Below, one piece after another: positions 8,799 through 17,805 of a DNA stretch of 64,000 nt. The DNA is from Polyangium jinanense. Its GTDB lineage: Bacteria > Myxococcota > Polyangia > Polyangiales > Polyangiaceae. The translations under genes were made by a program, and so were the position numbers. How positions within the stretch are numbered: position 1 is the stretch's first letter; each line of letters opens with the position of its first letter. Under the pieces are notes generated by a model, which saw only the letters and a program-made list of their open reading frames with translations, was not told where the DNA came from and did not search any database. Location: NCBI RefSeq assembly GCF_028435365.1, contig NZ_JAGTJJ010000053.1, positions 1-64,000 of the forward strand. The letters run 5' to 3'.

Positions 8799-9635
8799 CT
8801 ACGCGGATTCGTCGAGGGCTCGTCGCAGCTCGCCGACGAAGGAGCGAACGACGCGCCGTTGTTCGTCGCCGCTCGTGGCCTGCTCGATGCGCCGCGCGAG
8901 CGCGGTGCCGACGACGACGCCATCAGCACCGCCGGTCGTCTCGCCCGCCGCGAGCCTCGCACTCGCGCCGCTGTCGATGCCGAAGCCAACGAGCACGGGC
9001 CGGTCGAACGATCGATGCATCGCCTCGGCATCCCGCGCGGCCGCGGCGAGATCCGACGGGCTCGCCCCCGTCACGCCCGTCATCGAGATCGAGTACACGA
9101 ACGCGCGCGGCGCGCCGTCGAGCGGCATGGAAGCGCGCCGGATCGCCTCGACCCGCGCCGCATGGCTCGTCGGCGAGACGAGCGGCACCACGCCGAGCCC
9201 CTCGGCCGCGCACGCGCCCCGGAGCGGCCCCGCCTCCTCGGGCGGCAAATCCACGACGAGCAGCGCATCCACGCCCGCCTCCCGCGCGAGCCGCGCAACC
9301 CGCGCCTCCCCCGCGACGAGCACGGGGTTGTAGTACGTGAACAGCACGAGCGGCGCCTCCGAACGAGCGCGAATGCGCGACGCGACTTCGAGTACCCGTT
9401 CGAGCGTCGCGCCCGCCGCGATGGCTCGTTGCGCCGCGCGTGCGAGCGTCGGACCGTCGGCCGTGGGATCGCTGAACGGCACGCCGAGCTCGAGGATGTC
9501 CGCGCCCGCGTCGATCGCCTCGACCGCGAGAAACCCCGACGCCTCGAGCGAAGGATCTCCGACGCAGAGGTACACGCAAAGCGCCTTCCGGCCCGCGCGC
9601 CGGAGCTCGACGAAGCGCTGATCGATCCGGTGCAT
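8799..9635 (-). CDS. trpA: Tryptophan synthase alpha chain
   Basis: 278 residues. Cleaves indole-3-glycerol phosphate to indole and glyceraldehyde 3-phosphate; indole is channelled to TrpB. Catalytic Glu49 lies in ILELGVPFSDP and Asp60 in PTADGPT; the phosphate-binding Gly-rich loop (VGFGIDSG, GADGVVVGTA) is near the C-terminus. The ATG at 9635 shares one base with the trpB stop (TGATG), so the two are translationally coupled and the start is secure. It is the last gene of the minus-strand run that begins near 16.5 kb. Confidence 0.96.
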   Translation of the reverse strand: MHRIDQRFVELRRAGRKALCVYLCVGDPSLEASGFLAVEAIDAGADILELGVPFSDPTADGPTLARAAQRAIAAGATLERVLEVASRIRARSEAPLVLFTYYNPVLVAGEARVARLAREAGVDALLVVDLPPEEAGPLRGACAAEGLGVVPLVSPTSHAARVEAIRRASMPLDGAPRAFVYSISMTGVTGASPSDLAAAARDAEAMHRSFDRPVLVGFGIDSGASARLAAGETTGGADGVVVGTALARRIEQATSGDEQRRVVRSFVGELRRALDESA

Positions 9636-10837
9636 CACTTCCCTCCGCCGTACGCCGTGATCGTGTCCAGGTCCTTGTCGCCGCGGCCCGAGAGGCACAC
9701 GAGGATCCGCGCAGGCCGTCCCCTCGCCTCGGCCTCGCGCTGCGCGATCTGCCCGATCGCCGCGAACGCGTGCGCTGTCTCCAGCGCGACCACGATGCCC
9801 TCCGCGCGCGCGACCTCCCGCGCCGCGTCGAGCGCCTCCGTGTCCGTCGCCGAGACGTACGTCGCGCGCCCCGTGTCGCAGAGCCGCGCGTGCTCCGGCC
9901 CCACGCCCGGATAATCGAGCCCCGCGCTCACCGAGTGCGCCTCGTTCACCTGCCCCGCGTCGTCGCAGAGCACGTACGTCTTCGCCCCGTGCAGCACGCC
10001 GATGCGCCCACGCGAGAGCGTCGCCGCGTGCTTGTCCGTGTCGAGCCCGAGCCCCGCGGCCTCGACGCCGTAAAGCGACACGCTCGTATCACCCTCGAAC
10101 GCCTTGAAGATCCCGATCGCATTCGAGCCGCCGCCCACGCACGCGATCACCACGTCCGGCAGCGCCCCGCGATCGAGGCACGACGCACGCGCCTCGTCGC
10201 CGATGATCCGCTGCAGCGACGCGACGAGCGTGGGATACGGGTGCGGCCCCGCCGCGCTGCCGACGCAGTAGTACGTCGTGCGCACGTTCGTCACCCAGTC
10301 GCGCAGCGCCTCGTTCATCGCGTCCTTCAGCGTCCGCGACCCCGACTCCACCGGCACCACGCGCGCCCCGAGCAGCCGCATGCGCGCGACGTTCGGCGCC
10401 TGCCGCTCCATGTCGAGCGCGCCCTGGTAGACCTCGCACGGCAGGCCCAAGAGCGCCGCCGCCGTCGCCGTCGCCACACCGTGCTGCCCCGCGCCCGTCT
10501 CCGCGATGATCCGCGTCTTGCCCATCGCCTTCGCGAGCAAGAGCTGTCCGAGCGCGTTGTTGATCTTGTGCGCCCCCGTGTGACAGAGGTCCTCACGCTT
10601 GAGCAGAAGCTCCGCGATCGCACCTCCGTCCGGATCGATCCGCCGCGCGAGCCGCTTCGCCTCCGTCAGGGGCGTCGGCCGTCCGACGTAGCTCCGCAAG
10701 AGCTCGTGAAGCTCCGCCTGGAACGCCGGCGCCGGCAGGATCTCCTGCCGCGCGCGATCGAGCTCCTCGAGCGCGGGCACCAGCGTCTCTGCGACGAAGC
10801 GCCCTCCGAACTGTCCGAAATACCCTGCCCCGAGCAC
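9635..10837 (-). CDS. trpB: Tryptophan synthase beta chain
   Basis: 400 residues, the normal TrpB1 length. Pyridoxal-phosphate enzyme that condenses indole with serine. The N-terminus [11 protein letters not shown] and the PLP lysine Lys91 in HTGAHKINN are intact, as are the phosphate-binding GGGSNAIG loop and the C-terminal CLSGRGDKD. It overlaps trpA by one base. The upstream gene is an M13 peptidase 84 bp away rather than trpF or trpC, so the usual trpF-trpB-trpA order is interrupted by two secreted-protein genes. Confidence 0.97.
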   Translation of the reverse strand: MLGAGYFGQFGGRFVAETLVPALEELDRARQEILPAPAFQAELHELLRSYVGRPTPLTEAKRLARRIDPDGGAIAELLLKREDLCHTGAHKINNALGQLLLAKAMGKTRIIAETGAGQHGVATATAAALLGLPCEVYQGALDMERQAPNVARMRLLGARVVPVESGSRTLKDAMNEALRDWVTNVRTTYYCVGSAAGPHPYPTLVASLQRIIGDEARASCLDRGALPDVVIACVGGGSNAIGIFKAFEGDTSVSLYGVEAAGLGLDTDKHAATLSRGRIGVLHGAKTYVLCDDAGQVNEAHSVSAGLDYPGVGPEHARLCDTGRATYVSATDTEALDAAREVARAEGIVVALETAHAFAAIGQIAQREAEARGRPARILVCLSGRGDKDLDTITAYGGGK

Positions 10838-10920
10838 CTGGGAAGCCTGCTCGCCCGCGTCCTACCGGGCGAGCAGGTCCTTCCTGAAAGGCGTGTGCAG
10901 CGAGCCCCGCGGCGCGCAGG

Positions 10921-13023
10921 TCACCAAACGGAACACATCTTCGCCGGGTGCATCGGCGTGCCCTCGGCGCACGAGAACGCCTGGGCGAACTCGGGCGTGT
11001 TCACGAGCGGACCGTTCACACGGAACCGCGGCGCCGAGTGCGTGTTCGTCTTCGCGTGGAGACGCGCGTACTCGTCGCGGCTCTTCGCGCACCAGGCCTG
11101 CGCGTGCGCGAGGAAGAACTGCTGATCCTCGGTGAAGCCGCCTGCGACGGTCATGTTCGCCGCGCCCTTGCGCATCTCGCGGTAGGCCATGAACGCGAGC
11201 TTGATGCCGCCGAGATCCGCGATGTTCTCGCCGAGCGTGAGCTTGCCATTGAGCTTCACGCCGGGCAGCGGCTCGTACGTCGAGTACTGCTCCTCGACGC
11301 ACGTCGTCTTCTTCTTGAACAGCTCCCCGACGGCGGGCTCCCACCAGTTCTCGAGGTTGCCGTTGCCCGCGTACTGCGAGCCCTCGTCGTCGAAGCCGTG
11401 CGTCAGCTCGTGGCCCACGACCATGCCCATGCCGCCGAGGTTCACCTGGATCGCCGACTTCACGTCGTAGAACGGCGGCTGCAGGATCCCGGCCGGGAAG
11501 ACCATGTGGTTCTTCTGCGCGTCGTAGTACGCGTTCACCATCGGAGGGCTCATCTGCCACTCCTCGCGATCGACGGGCTTGCCGATCTTGGCGAGCCTGC
11601 GCTTCTGCTCGAACGCGCCCGCGGCCATCGCGTTCTTCCCGTAGCTCTTCCGGTCGACCTCGAAGTCGTAGCTACGCCACTTCGCCGGGTAGCCGATGAG
11701 GTAGGCCATGGTGGAGAGCTTGGCGAGCGCGCGCTCCTTCGTCTTCTCGTCCATCCAGTCGAGCGACTTGACGCGCACGCCGAAGGCCTTGCTGATCTCC
11801 TGCACCATCTGCTCGGCGGCGCGCTTCGAATCGCCCGCGAAGTGGCGCGACACGAACGGCTGCGCGACGAGCTCGCCGAGCGCGTGATCCGTGGCCTCGA
11901 CGCACCGCTTCCAGCGCGGCTTCTGCTCCTTCAGACCGAAGAGGCGGGCGCGAAGGGAGAACGCTTCGTCCACGAACGGCTTCGACAGCTCGTCGGCCGA
12001 CGCGCGCACGATCTGCCACGTCAGGTAGCTCTGCCAGACGTTCGGCTTCACCGACGTGAGCAGCTTGTCGAGGCCCTCGAAGAAGGGGATCGACGTGAGG
12101 TTCGCCTGCTTCACGTCCGAGATCCCGAGCGCCTTGAAGTACACGTCCCAGGGGAACGTCGGCGCCTTCTTGGCGAGATCCGCGCGGCTCACCATGTTGT
12201 AGATGCCCTTCGGATCGCGGCGCTCCACACGCGTCTTCGAGATCTTGGCGATGTCGGTCTCGAGCGCGAGCACGTCCGCCGCGGCCTTCTTCGCGTCCGC
12301 CTCGGCGAGCCCCGCGAGCTTCAGCATGCGCTCGACGTGAGCGACGTACTCCGCGCGCAACTTCTTCGAATCGTCGTCGTCCTTCGTGTAGTAGTCGCGA
12401 TCCGGCAGTCCGAGCCCGCCCTGATCGAGCGTGGCGATGACGCGCGTCGCGTCCCCGGGATCCTGCTCGCCCGAGATCCAGAACAGCGGGAAGATGCCCT
12501 TTCCGTGCAGGTCGGTGACCAGCGCGGTCACGTCCTTCGCCGACGAGACCTTCCGCGCGCGATCGACGAGCGGCTTGATCGGCGTGATGCCCGCGGCGTC
12601 GACGGCCGCTTCATCCATGCACGCGGCATAGTAGTCGCCGATCTTCTTCGTCGTCGGATCGGGGTTCTTCGCCTTGCCCGCGTCCTCGAGGATCGTCTTC
12701 AGCGCGAGCTCGTTGCGCTTGTCGATCTCGCTGAAGCTCCGCACCCAGGTCGCCTCGTCGGAGGGGATCTCGGTCGACTTGAGCCAGCCGCCGCAGGCGA
12801 ACGAGTAGAAGTCCTTGCAAGGATCGACCGATTTATCGAGCGCGGCGCCATCGAGGCCCACGCTCTCCAGCGTGACCTCCACGGGCGGCGGCCCCTTGTC
12901 GGCGGGCAACGCGACGGTGGGCACGGGGCCCGCCGTGTTGGTGATGGGCTCGGGCGTGGCCGAGCCACACCCAGCGAGGAGGGACATCGCCACGGAGGCG
13001 AAGGCGAGGGAAAGCGTGCGCAT
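10921..13023 (-). CDS. M13-family zinc metallopeptidase lipoprotein (neprilysin/PepO-like)
   Basis: 700 residues from the ATG at 13023. A lipoprotein signal peptide ends in LLAGC (Cys19), followed by a Pro/Thr-rich linker and the M13 domain opening with CKDFYSFACGGW. The zinc site is HELTH (538-542) in VVGHELTHGFDDEGSQ, with the third ligand and catalytic partner in GENIADLGG. The C-terminal family block (APRFRVNGPLVN, FSCAEGTPM, ending in W) is complete. It probably degrades peptides at the envelope. It sits between trpB and the beta-helix gene in the same orientation. Confidence 0.92.
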   Translation of the reverse strand: MRTLSLAFASVAMSLLAGCGSATPEPITNTAGPVPTVALPADKGPPPVEVTLESVGLDGAALDKSVDPCKDFYSFACGGWLKSTEIPSDEATWVRSFSEIDKRNELALKTILEDAGKAKNPDPTTKKIGDYYAACMDEAAVDAAGITPIKPLVDRARKVSSAKDVTALVTDLHGKGIFPLFWISGEQDPGDATRVIATLDQGGLGLPDRDYYTKDDDDSKKLRAEYVAHVERMLKLAGLAEADAKKAAADVLALETDIAKISKTRVERRDPKGIYNMVSRADLAKKAPTFPWDVYFKALGISDVKQANLTSIPFFEGLDKLLTSVKPNVWQSYLTWQIVRASADELSKPFVDEAFSLRARLFGLKEQKPRWKRCVEATDHALGELVAQPFVSRHFAGDSKRAAEQMVQEISKAFGVRVKSLDWMDEKTKERALAKLSTMAYLIGYPAKWRSYDFEVDRKSYGKNAMAAGAFEQKRRLAKIGKPVDREEWQMSPPMVNAYYDAQKNHMVFPAGILQPPFYDVKSAIQVNLGGMGMVVGHELTHGFDDEGSQYAGNGNLENWWEPAVGELFKKKTTCVEEQYSTYEPLPGVKLNGKLTLGENIADLGGIKLAFMAYREMRKGAANMTVAGGFTEDQQFFLAHAQAWCAKSRDEYARLHAKTNTHSAPRFRVNGPLVNTPEFAQAFSCAEGTPMHPAKMCSVW

Positions 13024-13161
13024 ACGAGTCTCCGGTCGGGGGAGCGGCATCCTAGGACGAACCGCGGACGTCGCAACGATGGACGTCGCTCCGAAGCCCG
13101 TGTGAACCCGCGAGAGCGCGTGAACCGGAGAGGACGTGGAGAGCCGTGATCGAGACCGCGA

Positions 13162-14607
13162 TCAGCGACGCGAGATTTCTACGCGCCGCCGGCCCCTGCG
13201 CGCCGCGACGGCCGCGCCGATCGCGAGGCCCGTGATCCAGCCGAAGGACGCATCACCGCCGCCGACGACCCGGCAGCCGCAGCTCCCCTCCTCGCCGTCC
13301 GTGCCTCCACCATCTCCTCCGCCAGCGCCTCCGCTTCCGCCAGCGCCTCCGCTTCCGCCAGCGCCTCCGCCGCTTCCTCCGCTTCCGCCTCCGCTCCCGC
13401 CGGCGCCGCCGCTTCCACCGCTTCCGCCCGCGCCTCCCTCACCGCCGAGCTCGTAGGCGCCGATGTCGATCGTGCCGACCGTCGTGCGCCCCGCCGCGTC
13501 GGCCGGGTGCACGTAGTGAAACTTGGGGGTCAAATCGATCCCGCCGCCCATTCCCGGCGCCTCGCCCCCGTCCACGCAGGGCGATCCGTCCTTCAGCCGG
13601 TAGTCGAACGCGGCCTGGTCGACGAACATCGGATCGCCCTCGAAGTTCTTCCCGAGGATCGCGTTGCCCTGGTTCGTCAGCGTCCCGGGCCCGACGAAGA
13701 TGTTGTTCCGGATGACCGCGGGCACCGCGGCCGCGTTGATGTTCAGGAACGTGCCGCCGTTCGGGCGCTCGTTGACGAACGTGTTGTTCACGACGTAGAG
13801 CTCGGTGTTTTGGTTCGCCCCGTTCGACTCCATGCGATAGGCCAGGATCGAGCTGTTGTCGGTGTTCGGCCCCTGCTGGATGAGGTTGCCGATGACGAAC
13901 GACAGGCCGCCGCTCGGCAGGTCGATCTCGTAGCTGCCCGTCCCGTCCTCCCCTGTGAGGCGGTTGTAGAGCACGTGGTTCTCGAGCGCGCGCGACTTCA
14001 GCAGGTGGCCGATCTTCGCGGCGTGCGAGTAGTTGTGCTGGAAGACGAGCTTCTTGACGTGGTTGATGTAGAGGTTGTGCGACTGGCCGTCGCCGAAACC
14101 GTTGTTCGCGAACTCCGTGTACTCGATGAGGATCGTGCTCGCCGCGTTGTCGCCCGCGAGGATGCCGTTCTCGTTGTCGTGGAAGTAGCAGCCGCGGATC
14201 GTGAGGTTCGCGCCCTCCTGACGGATGCCCGCGCCGTTCTGATCCGGGACCGTGGCGCCGCTGAACTCGATGTTCTCGACGACCGTGTCGTTCCCCGCGA
14301 TGACCCAGGTCGCCTTGCCGCCTGAGTTCTTCCCTGCCGCGTCGATCTTCGCGAGGCCACCGACGCCCCGCAACGTGAGCCCGTTCTTCGACCAGCCGCA
14401 GACATCGCCGTCGTAGGTGCCGGCCGCGTCGATCTCGATCGTGTCGCCGTCGCTCGCTGCCGCGATCGCCTGACAAGGCGTCGCGTGCGTCTTGCCCGGA
14501 CCCACCGTCAGCGTCGCCGCCGATGCCGTCGCCGTCGCGAGCACGCACGGCACCGCGACGAGAACCGCCAAAAGCTCTCTCGAACCTCTCCGCATCATCA
14601 TCACCAA
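13162..14607 (-). CDS. Secreted right-handed beta-helix protein with MYXO-CTERM-like anchor
   Basis: 481 residues, preceded by a clear AGGAGG ribosome site. An Arg-containing signal peptide (about 1-32, ending ASA) leads into a parallel beta-helix body with repeated short turns of the pectate-lyase/PbH1 type (GLTLRGVGG, NLTIRGCYFHDNENGIL, VIRNNIFVG). A Gly/Ser low-complexity spacer follows (about 389-440), then Cys-Gly-Cys, one hydrophobic helix (GWITGLAIGAAVAA) and an Arg-rich end. That tail has the MYXO-CTERM pattern used for surface sorting in myxobacteria. No catalytic residues could be assigned; polysaccharide binding or lyase activity is only a possibility. The trpF stop lies 10 bp upstream. 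Confidence 0.85.
   Translation of the reverse strand: MVMMMRRGSRELLAVLVAVPCVLATATASAATLTVGPGKTHATPCQAIAAASDGDTIEIDAAGTYDGDVCGWSKNGLTLRGVGGLAKIDAAGKNSGGKATWVIAGNDTVVENIEFSGATVPDQNGAGIRQEGANLTIRGCYFHDNENGILAGDNAASTILIEYTEFANNGFGDGQSHNLYINHVKKLVFQHNYSHAAKIGHLLKSRALENHVLYNRLTGEDGTGSYEIDLPSGGLSFVIGNLIQQGPNTDNSSILAYRMESNGANQNTELYVVNNTFVNERPNGGTFLNINAAAVPAVIRNNIFVGPGTLTNQGNAILGKNFEGDPMFVDQAAFDYRLKDGSPCVDGGEAPGMGGGIDLTPKFHYVHPADAAGRTTVGTIDIGAYELGGEGGAGGSGGSGGAGGSGGGSGGSGGGAGGSGGAGGSGGAGGGDGGGTDGEEGSCGCRVVGGGDASFGWITGLAIGAAVAARRGRRRVEISRR
13321..13374. repeat. 18-bp coding minisatellite
   Basis: The unit GCCAGCGCCTCCGCTTCC occurs at 13321-13338 and 13339-13356, with a third, diverged unit to about 13374. 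It encodes the Gly/Ser/Ala spacer of the beta-helix protein on the minus strand. In-frame unit gain or loss would alter spacer length without breaking the gene, as in other surface-protein stalks. Confidence 0.75.
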
Positions 14608-14617
14608 GACCTCCTAC

Positions 14618-15289
14618 TTACGCGTCGTCCGCGCCGTCCGCCGCTCCTGCGGCTTCCAGCGCGGCGCGCCGAGCTTCGTGGACGAACGCGCGCATCTTGC
14701 GCTCATCCTTCACTCCTGGCGCGGACTCGACGCCGCTCGCGACGTCGACGCCCCACGGGCGCACGACGCGCACCGCCTCGGCGACGTTGTCGGGCCCGAG
14801 CCCGCCCGCGAGTAGGAGGCGACGCGCGCGCGCGAGCTCGACGACGAGCGCCGGATCGACGCGCACGCCCGTCCCCCCCTTTTGTCCCGGGACACGCGCA
14901 TCGACGAGCAGGAGATCACCGCCGTATCGCGCCGCGAGCGCGACGTCCTCCGCGCTGCCGATGCGCAGCGCCTTGAACGCGCGCGGCCCGAGCGTGTCGA
15001 TCACCTCGGGCAGCTCGTCTCCATGGAGCTGCACGCGATCGAGCCCGACCTCTCGGGCAAGCTCCTCGATGCGTGGCGGATCCAGATCGGCCACAACGCC
15101 GACGATCTCGACGCGCCCACGCGCGGCATCCGCGAGCGCGCGCGCGAGCGTCACGTCGATACGACGCGACGAACCAGGAACGAAGTTGAGGCCGATCATG
15201 TCGGCGCCCGCGGAGACGGCGGCCTCCACGTCCTCGATCCGCGTGAAACCGCAAATCTTGACGTGGAGGGCCGGGGGCAGCCGATTCAC
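14618..15289 (-). CDS. trpF: Phosphoribosylanthranilate isomerase
   Basis: 223 residues. Converts phosphoribosylanthranilate to CdRP in tryptophan synthesis. Conserved blocks are seen in order: VKICGFTRIEDV (catalytic Cys13), IGLNFVPGSSR, VQLHGDE, LLVDARVPGQKGGTG (catalytic Asp), LAGGLGPDNV and GVDVASGVE. The ATG overlaps the stop of the upstream response-regulator gene by 4 bp. trpB and trpA lie 3.8 kb downstream on the same strand. Confidence 0.95.
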   Translation of the reverse strand: MNRLPPALHVKICGFTRIEDVEAAVSAGADMIGLNFVPGSSRRIDVTLARALADAARGRVEIVGVVADLDPPRIEELAREVGLDRVQLHGDELPEVIDTLGPRAFKALRIGSAEDVALAARYGGDLLLVDARVPGQKGGTGVRVDPALVVELARARRLLLAGGLGPDNVAEAVRVVRPWGVDVASGVESAPGVKDERKMRAFVHEARRAALEAAGAADGADDA

Positions 15290-15663
15290 TCGATGCCGAG
15301 GAGCTCTTTGACCTTGGCGATCACCTGGGGCGCCTGGATGGGCTTGGTGATGTACGCGTTCGCGCCGAGCTGCAGCGCGCGCTGCCGGTCTTCTTGCGAG
15401 CCCTCGGTCGTGATGATGATGATCGGCGTGTCCTTGTGTACCGGATCCGACCGGACACGCTTGACGAGCTTCAGCCCGTCCATGATCGGCATGTTGATGT
15501 CGGTGATGATGACGTCGTACTTCGTCGAGGCGAGCTTGCGCAGGCCGTCGACGCCGTCGTCCGCCTCCGTGACGCGCAGGTTCTTGAGCCGCGCGAGCGC
15601 GAAGACCAAGAGCTGCCGCATCATGGGCGAATCTTCGACAATCAGGCAGGAGTACTCGGCCAT
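15286..15663 (-). CDS. Single-domain CheY-like response regulator
   Basis: 125 residues, receiver domain only. The acidic pair is in LIVEDSPMMRQ, the phosphoacceptor Asp is in DVIITDINMPIMDG, the switch Thr is in IIIITTEGS, and the Lys is in YITKPIQ. Phosphorylation presumably switches protein-protein contacts, as in CheY or DivK, since there is no output domain. GGAGG lies just upstream of its ATG. It is 3 bp downstream of a GAF/coiled-coil gene and coupled to trpF, which suggests co-transcription but not an obvious shared role. Confidence 0.92.
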   Translation of the reverse strand: MAEYSCLIVEDSPMMRQLLVFALARLKNLRVTEADDGVDGLRKLASTKYDVIITDINMPIMDGLKLVKRVRSDPVHKDTPIIIITTEGSQEDRQRALQLGANAYITKPIQAPQVIAKVKELLGIE

Positions 15664-15666
15664 CGA

Positions 15667-16521
15667 TCAGTCCTCCAGGTCGAGGAACGCCTGTACGGAA
15701 GGCACCTTGCGACCTGCATCGGTAAACAGCCGCGCGCTGACGAGCGCGAGGGCGGCCTGCGCGCCCAGGAGCCGGAACAGCTCACCGTCCTGGTCGTCGA
15801 AGGCCGTCTTTTGGGAAAGCGTCCCGAAGATGGCGATGACGCCGATGGGCTGGCCATCGATGAGCAGCGGTACCACCGCCGCGGGGCGCTCGACCGTGCC
15901 CTTCGAGACGTCGTTTTCGGCGTCGTAGTACAGCTTGCCGGTGGAATAAGCACGCCCGATCGGGCCGTCGTCCACCGGTAGGGTCGCGATGTCGGCGAAG
16001 CTCTGGCCCTCGGTCGCCACCGCCACGAGCTCCTTCTTGTCGTCCGAGGCGATGTAGACACCGAACCGAGCCGCGCCGAGCAGCTGCGCCAGGAGCTCCT
16101 TGATGTTGCGGAGCACGTGGCGAACGTTCGTCGAGGAGTGGAGCTGCGAGGTCGCGACGTAGAGGTTCGCGAGGCTCGCGAGCTCGGACTCCACTTCCTG
16201 ATGGCGCGAGGTGTAGCGATCGCTCACCGCCTCCATCGCCACCGAGCGCTGGAGCAGCGCGTTCTTCTCGCTCTCGAGCGCCTCGATCTTCCGCACCAGA
16301 TCCCGGATCGCCGTGTCGCTGGCGATGTGCGAGCGGAGCCTCCCGTTCTCGCTCTCGAGCTCCGAGAGGCGCTCGCGGAGACGTTCGTTCTCCTTCAGGA
16401 CCTCTTCGGTCAGCTGAGCGCCTTTGCGGAAGAACTGCTGGATGAACAAATCCCGCTCCCTTTTCAGGTCTTCCGGAGGCTGTTCGCTGGGCGCTTTGGA
16501 TCGCCCTTCGTTGTCGCTCAT
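15667..16521 (-). CDS. Coiled-coil GAF-domain protein
   Basis: 284 residues. A charged N-terminus is followed by a long coiled coil (about 35-120; LKENERLRERLSELESENGRL) and a GAF domain (about 125-275; VRHVLRNIKELLAQLL, ATLPVDDGPIGRAYSTGKL, AAVVPLLIDGQPIGVIAIFG). There is no catalytic domain. GAF proteins of this form sense small molecules or act as scaffolds. With the CheY-like gene 3 bp downstream, the pair may be one signalling unit. A GGGAGACG ribosome site precedes the ATG. Confidence 0.85.
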   Translation of the reverse strand: MSDNEGRSKAPSEQPPEDLKRERDLFIQQFFRKGAQLTEEVLKENERLRERLSELESENGRLRSHIASDTAIRDLVRKIEALESEKNALLQRSVAMEAVSDRYTSRHQEVESELASLANLYVATSQLHSSTNVRHVLRNIKELLAQLLGAARFGVYIASDDKKELVAVATEGQSFADIATLPVDDGPIGRAYSTGKLYYDAENDVSKGTVERPAAVVPLLIDGQPIGVIAIFGTLSQKTAFDDQDGELFRLLGAQAALALVSARLFTDAGRKVPSVQAFLDLED

Positions 16522-16605
16522 CGTCTCCCTGGGATCTCCAGCGACCCGGACGGTAGCACGCCCGGCTCGCCGGCAGGAAGGCCCCTTAAGATGGCCGGGC
16601 CAAGC

Positions 16606-17703
16606 TCATTTCTTCCGGCCGCCGGCCGCGAGGGCCGCCCAACGCTCGAGATCCGGGGAAAGAAGGGTCGGCACTCGCCGAAGGGCCCGTACGTCCCGTG
16701 CGCCCACCAAAAGCATGACGGCGCGAAGCTCGGACTCCACCTGGTCGAGGAAGGCGAGCGCACCATCCCGGCCACCCGAAAGAAGCGCTTGCAGAACGGG
16801 ACGAGCAATCCCAGCCGCATGCGCGCCGAGGGCGATCGCCTTCGCCACGTCGACGCCGTTCGTGACGCCGCCGGTCGCGATGATGCTCTTGAACCGCGGC
16901 CGCATCTCGCGCGTCACCAGCACCGAAGCCGCCGTCGGCACGCCCCAGTCACGCAGCATCACGCCGAGCGATCGCTCCTGTCCCGCGGCGCGCGCCGTCT
17001 CCACCGCGACCCAGCTCGTGCCGCCCGCGCCCGACACGTCCACGTGCCGCACGCCCGCCTTCGCGAGCTTCTTCGCGGCGCGCGGCCCAATCCCGCAGCC
17101 CGTCTCCTTCGCGACGACCGGCACGGCAAGCTCCGCGACGAGCCGCTCGAGGGCCCCGACCACGCCCTCGAAATCACGATCCCCGCCCGGCTGCACGATC
17201 TCCTGCGCCGGGTTCAGGTGCACGCAGAGCGCGTCGGCGCCGACGGCCTCGACGAGCTCCATGACCTTCGCGGTCTCGAGGCTCTTGGCCTGCACGCCGC
17301 CGATGTTGCCGAGCACGAGCGTCGTCGGCGCCACGTCCCGCACCATGTACGTCTCGCGCGGCTCGCCCTTCAGGATCGCGCGCTGGCTGCCGAGGCCGAA
17401 GCCGTAGCCGCGCTCCTCCGCGATCCGCGCGAGCTCCCGGTTGATGCCCCGCGCGCGCTCGGTGCCGCCCGTCATCGCCGCGATCACGAGCGGCACGCGG
17501 AGCTTCTTGCCGAGCAGCTCGATCGACGTGTCGATGTCGTCGATCACGAGCTCGGGCAGCGCGTCGTGCACGAGCTCGACGCCCTCGAACAGCGTCGTCT
17601 TCGCGCGGAACCCCACGTCGCCCGTGGCGCAGAGGTCGATGTGGTCGGCCTTGCGCGTGGAGATCGGCGAGGCCTGAGCCGGGAGTGTATGCAGTTCGGT
17701 CAT
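16606..17703 (-). CDS. fni: Type 2 isopentenyl-diphosphate isomerase
   Basis: 365 residues from the ATG at 17703, which has a GGAGGGGG ribosome site. FMN- and NADPH-dependent isomerase interconverting IPP and DMAPP. Family signatures are clear: RKADHIDLC at the start, AAMTGGTE, GLGSQRAIL, LNPAQEIVQPGGDRDF, VVAKETGCGIG, VDVSGAGGTSW, and the flavin-phosphate region ATGGVTNGVD. It supplies isoprenoid units; the squalene-type genes at 59.7-64 kb are the other isoprenoid genes in the window but are 42 kb away. Confidence 0.95.
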   Translation of the reverse strand: MTELHTLPAQASPISTRKADHIDLCATGDVGFRAKTTLFEGVELVHDALPELVIDDIDTSIELLGKKLRVPLVIAAMTGGTERARGINRELARIAEERGYGFGLGSQRAILKGEPRETYMVRDVAPTTLVLGNIGGVQAKSLETAKVMELVEAVGADALCVHLNPAQEIVQPGGDRDFEGVVGALERLVAELAVPVVAKETGCGIGPRAAKKLAKAGVRHVDVSGAGGTSWVAVETARAAGQERSLGVMLRDWGVPTAASVLVTREMRPRFKSIIATGGVTNGVDVAKAIALGAHAAGIARPVLQALLSGGRDGALAFLDQVESELRAVMLLVGARDVRALRRVPTLLSPDLERWAALAAGGRKK

Positions 17704-17793
17704 TCGATCCGTCCGCCCCCTCCATGAGGCTTGGCGGTCCACGAATCAAGGGAAAGAATCCCCGACACTTTCGACGCGACGCCGCCCACGCAC

Positions 17794-17799
17794 TAGACT
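17794..17799 (+). promoter_or_regulatory. Possible -10 element of a leaderless gene
   Basis: TAGACT ends 6 bases before the ATG at 17806 and there is no Shine-Dalgarno sequence between. This spacing would put transcription start at or next to the ATG. Confidence 0.35.
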
Positions 17800-17805
17800 G
17801 ATCGC

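Noticed and set aside
10948..13149. 733-codon open frame opposite the M13 peptidase
   Set aside because: No domain signal; the opposite strand has the full HELTH/GENIADLGG peptidase.
13321..13440. CRISPR-like array
   Set aside because: Units are 18-bp in-frame Gly/Ser codons without spacers.
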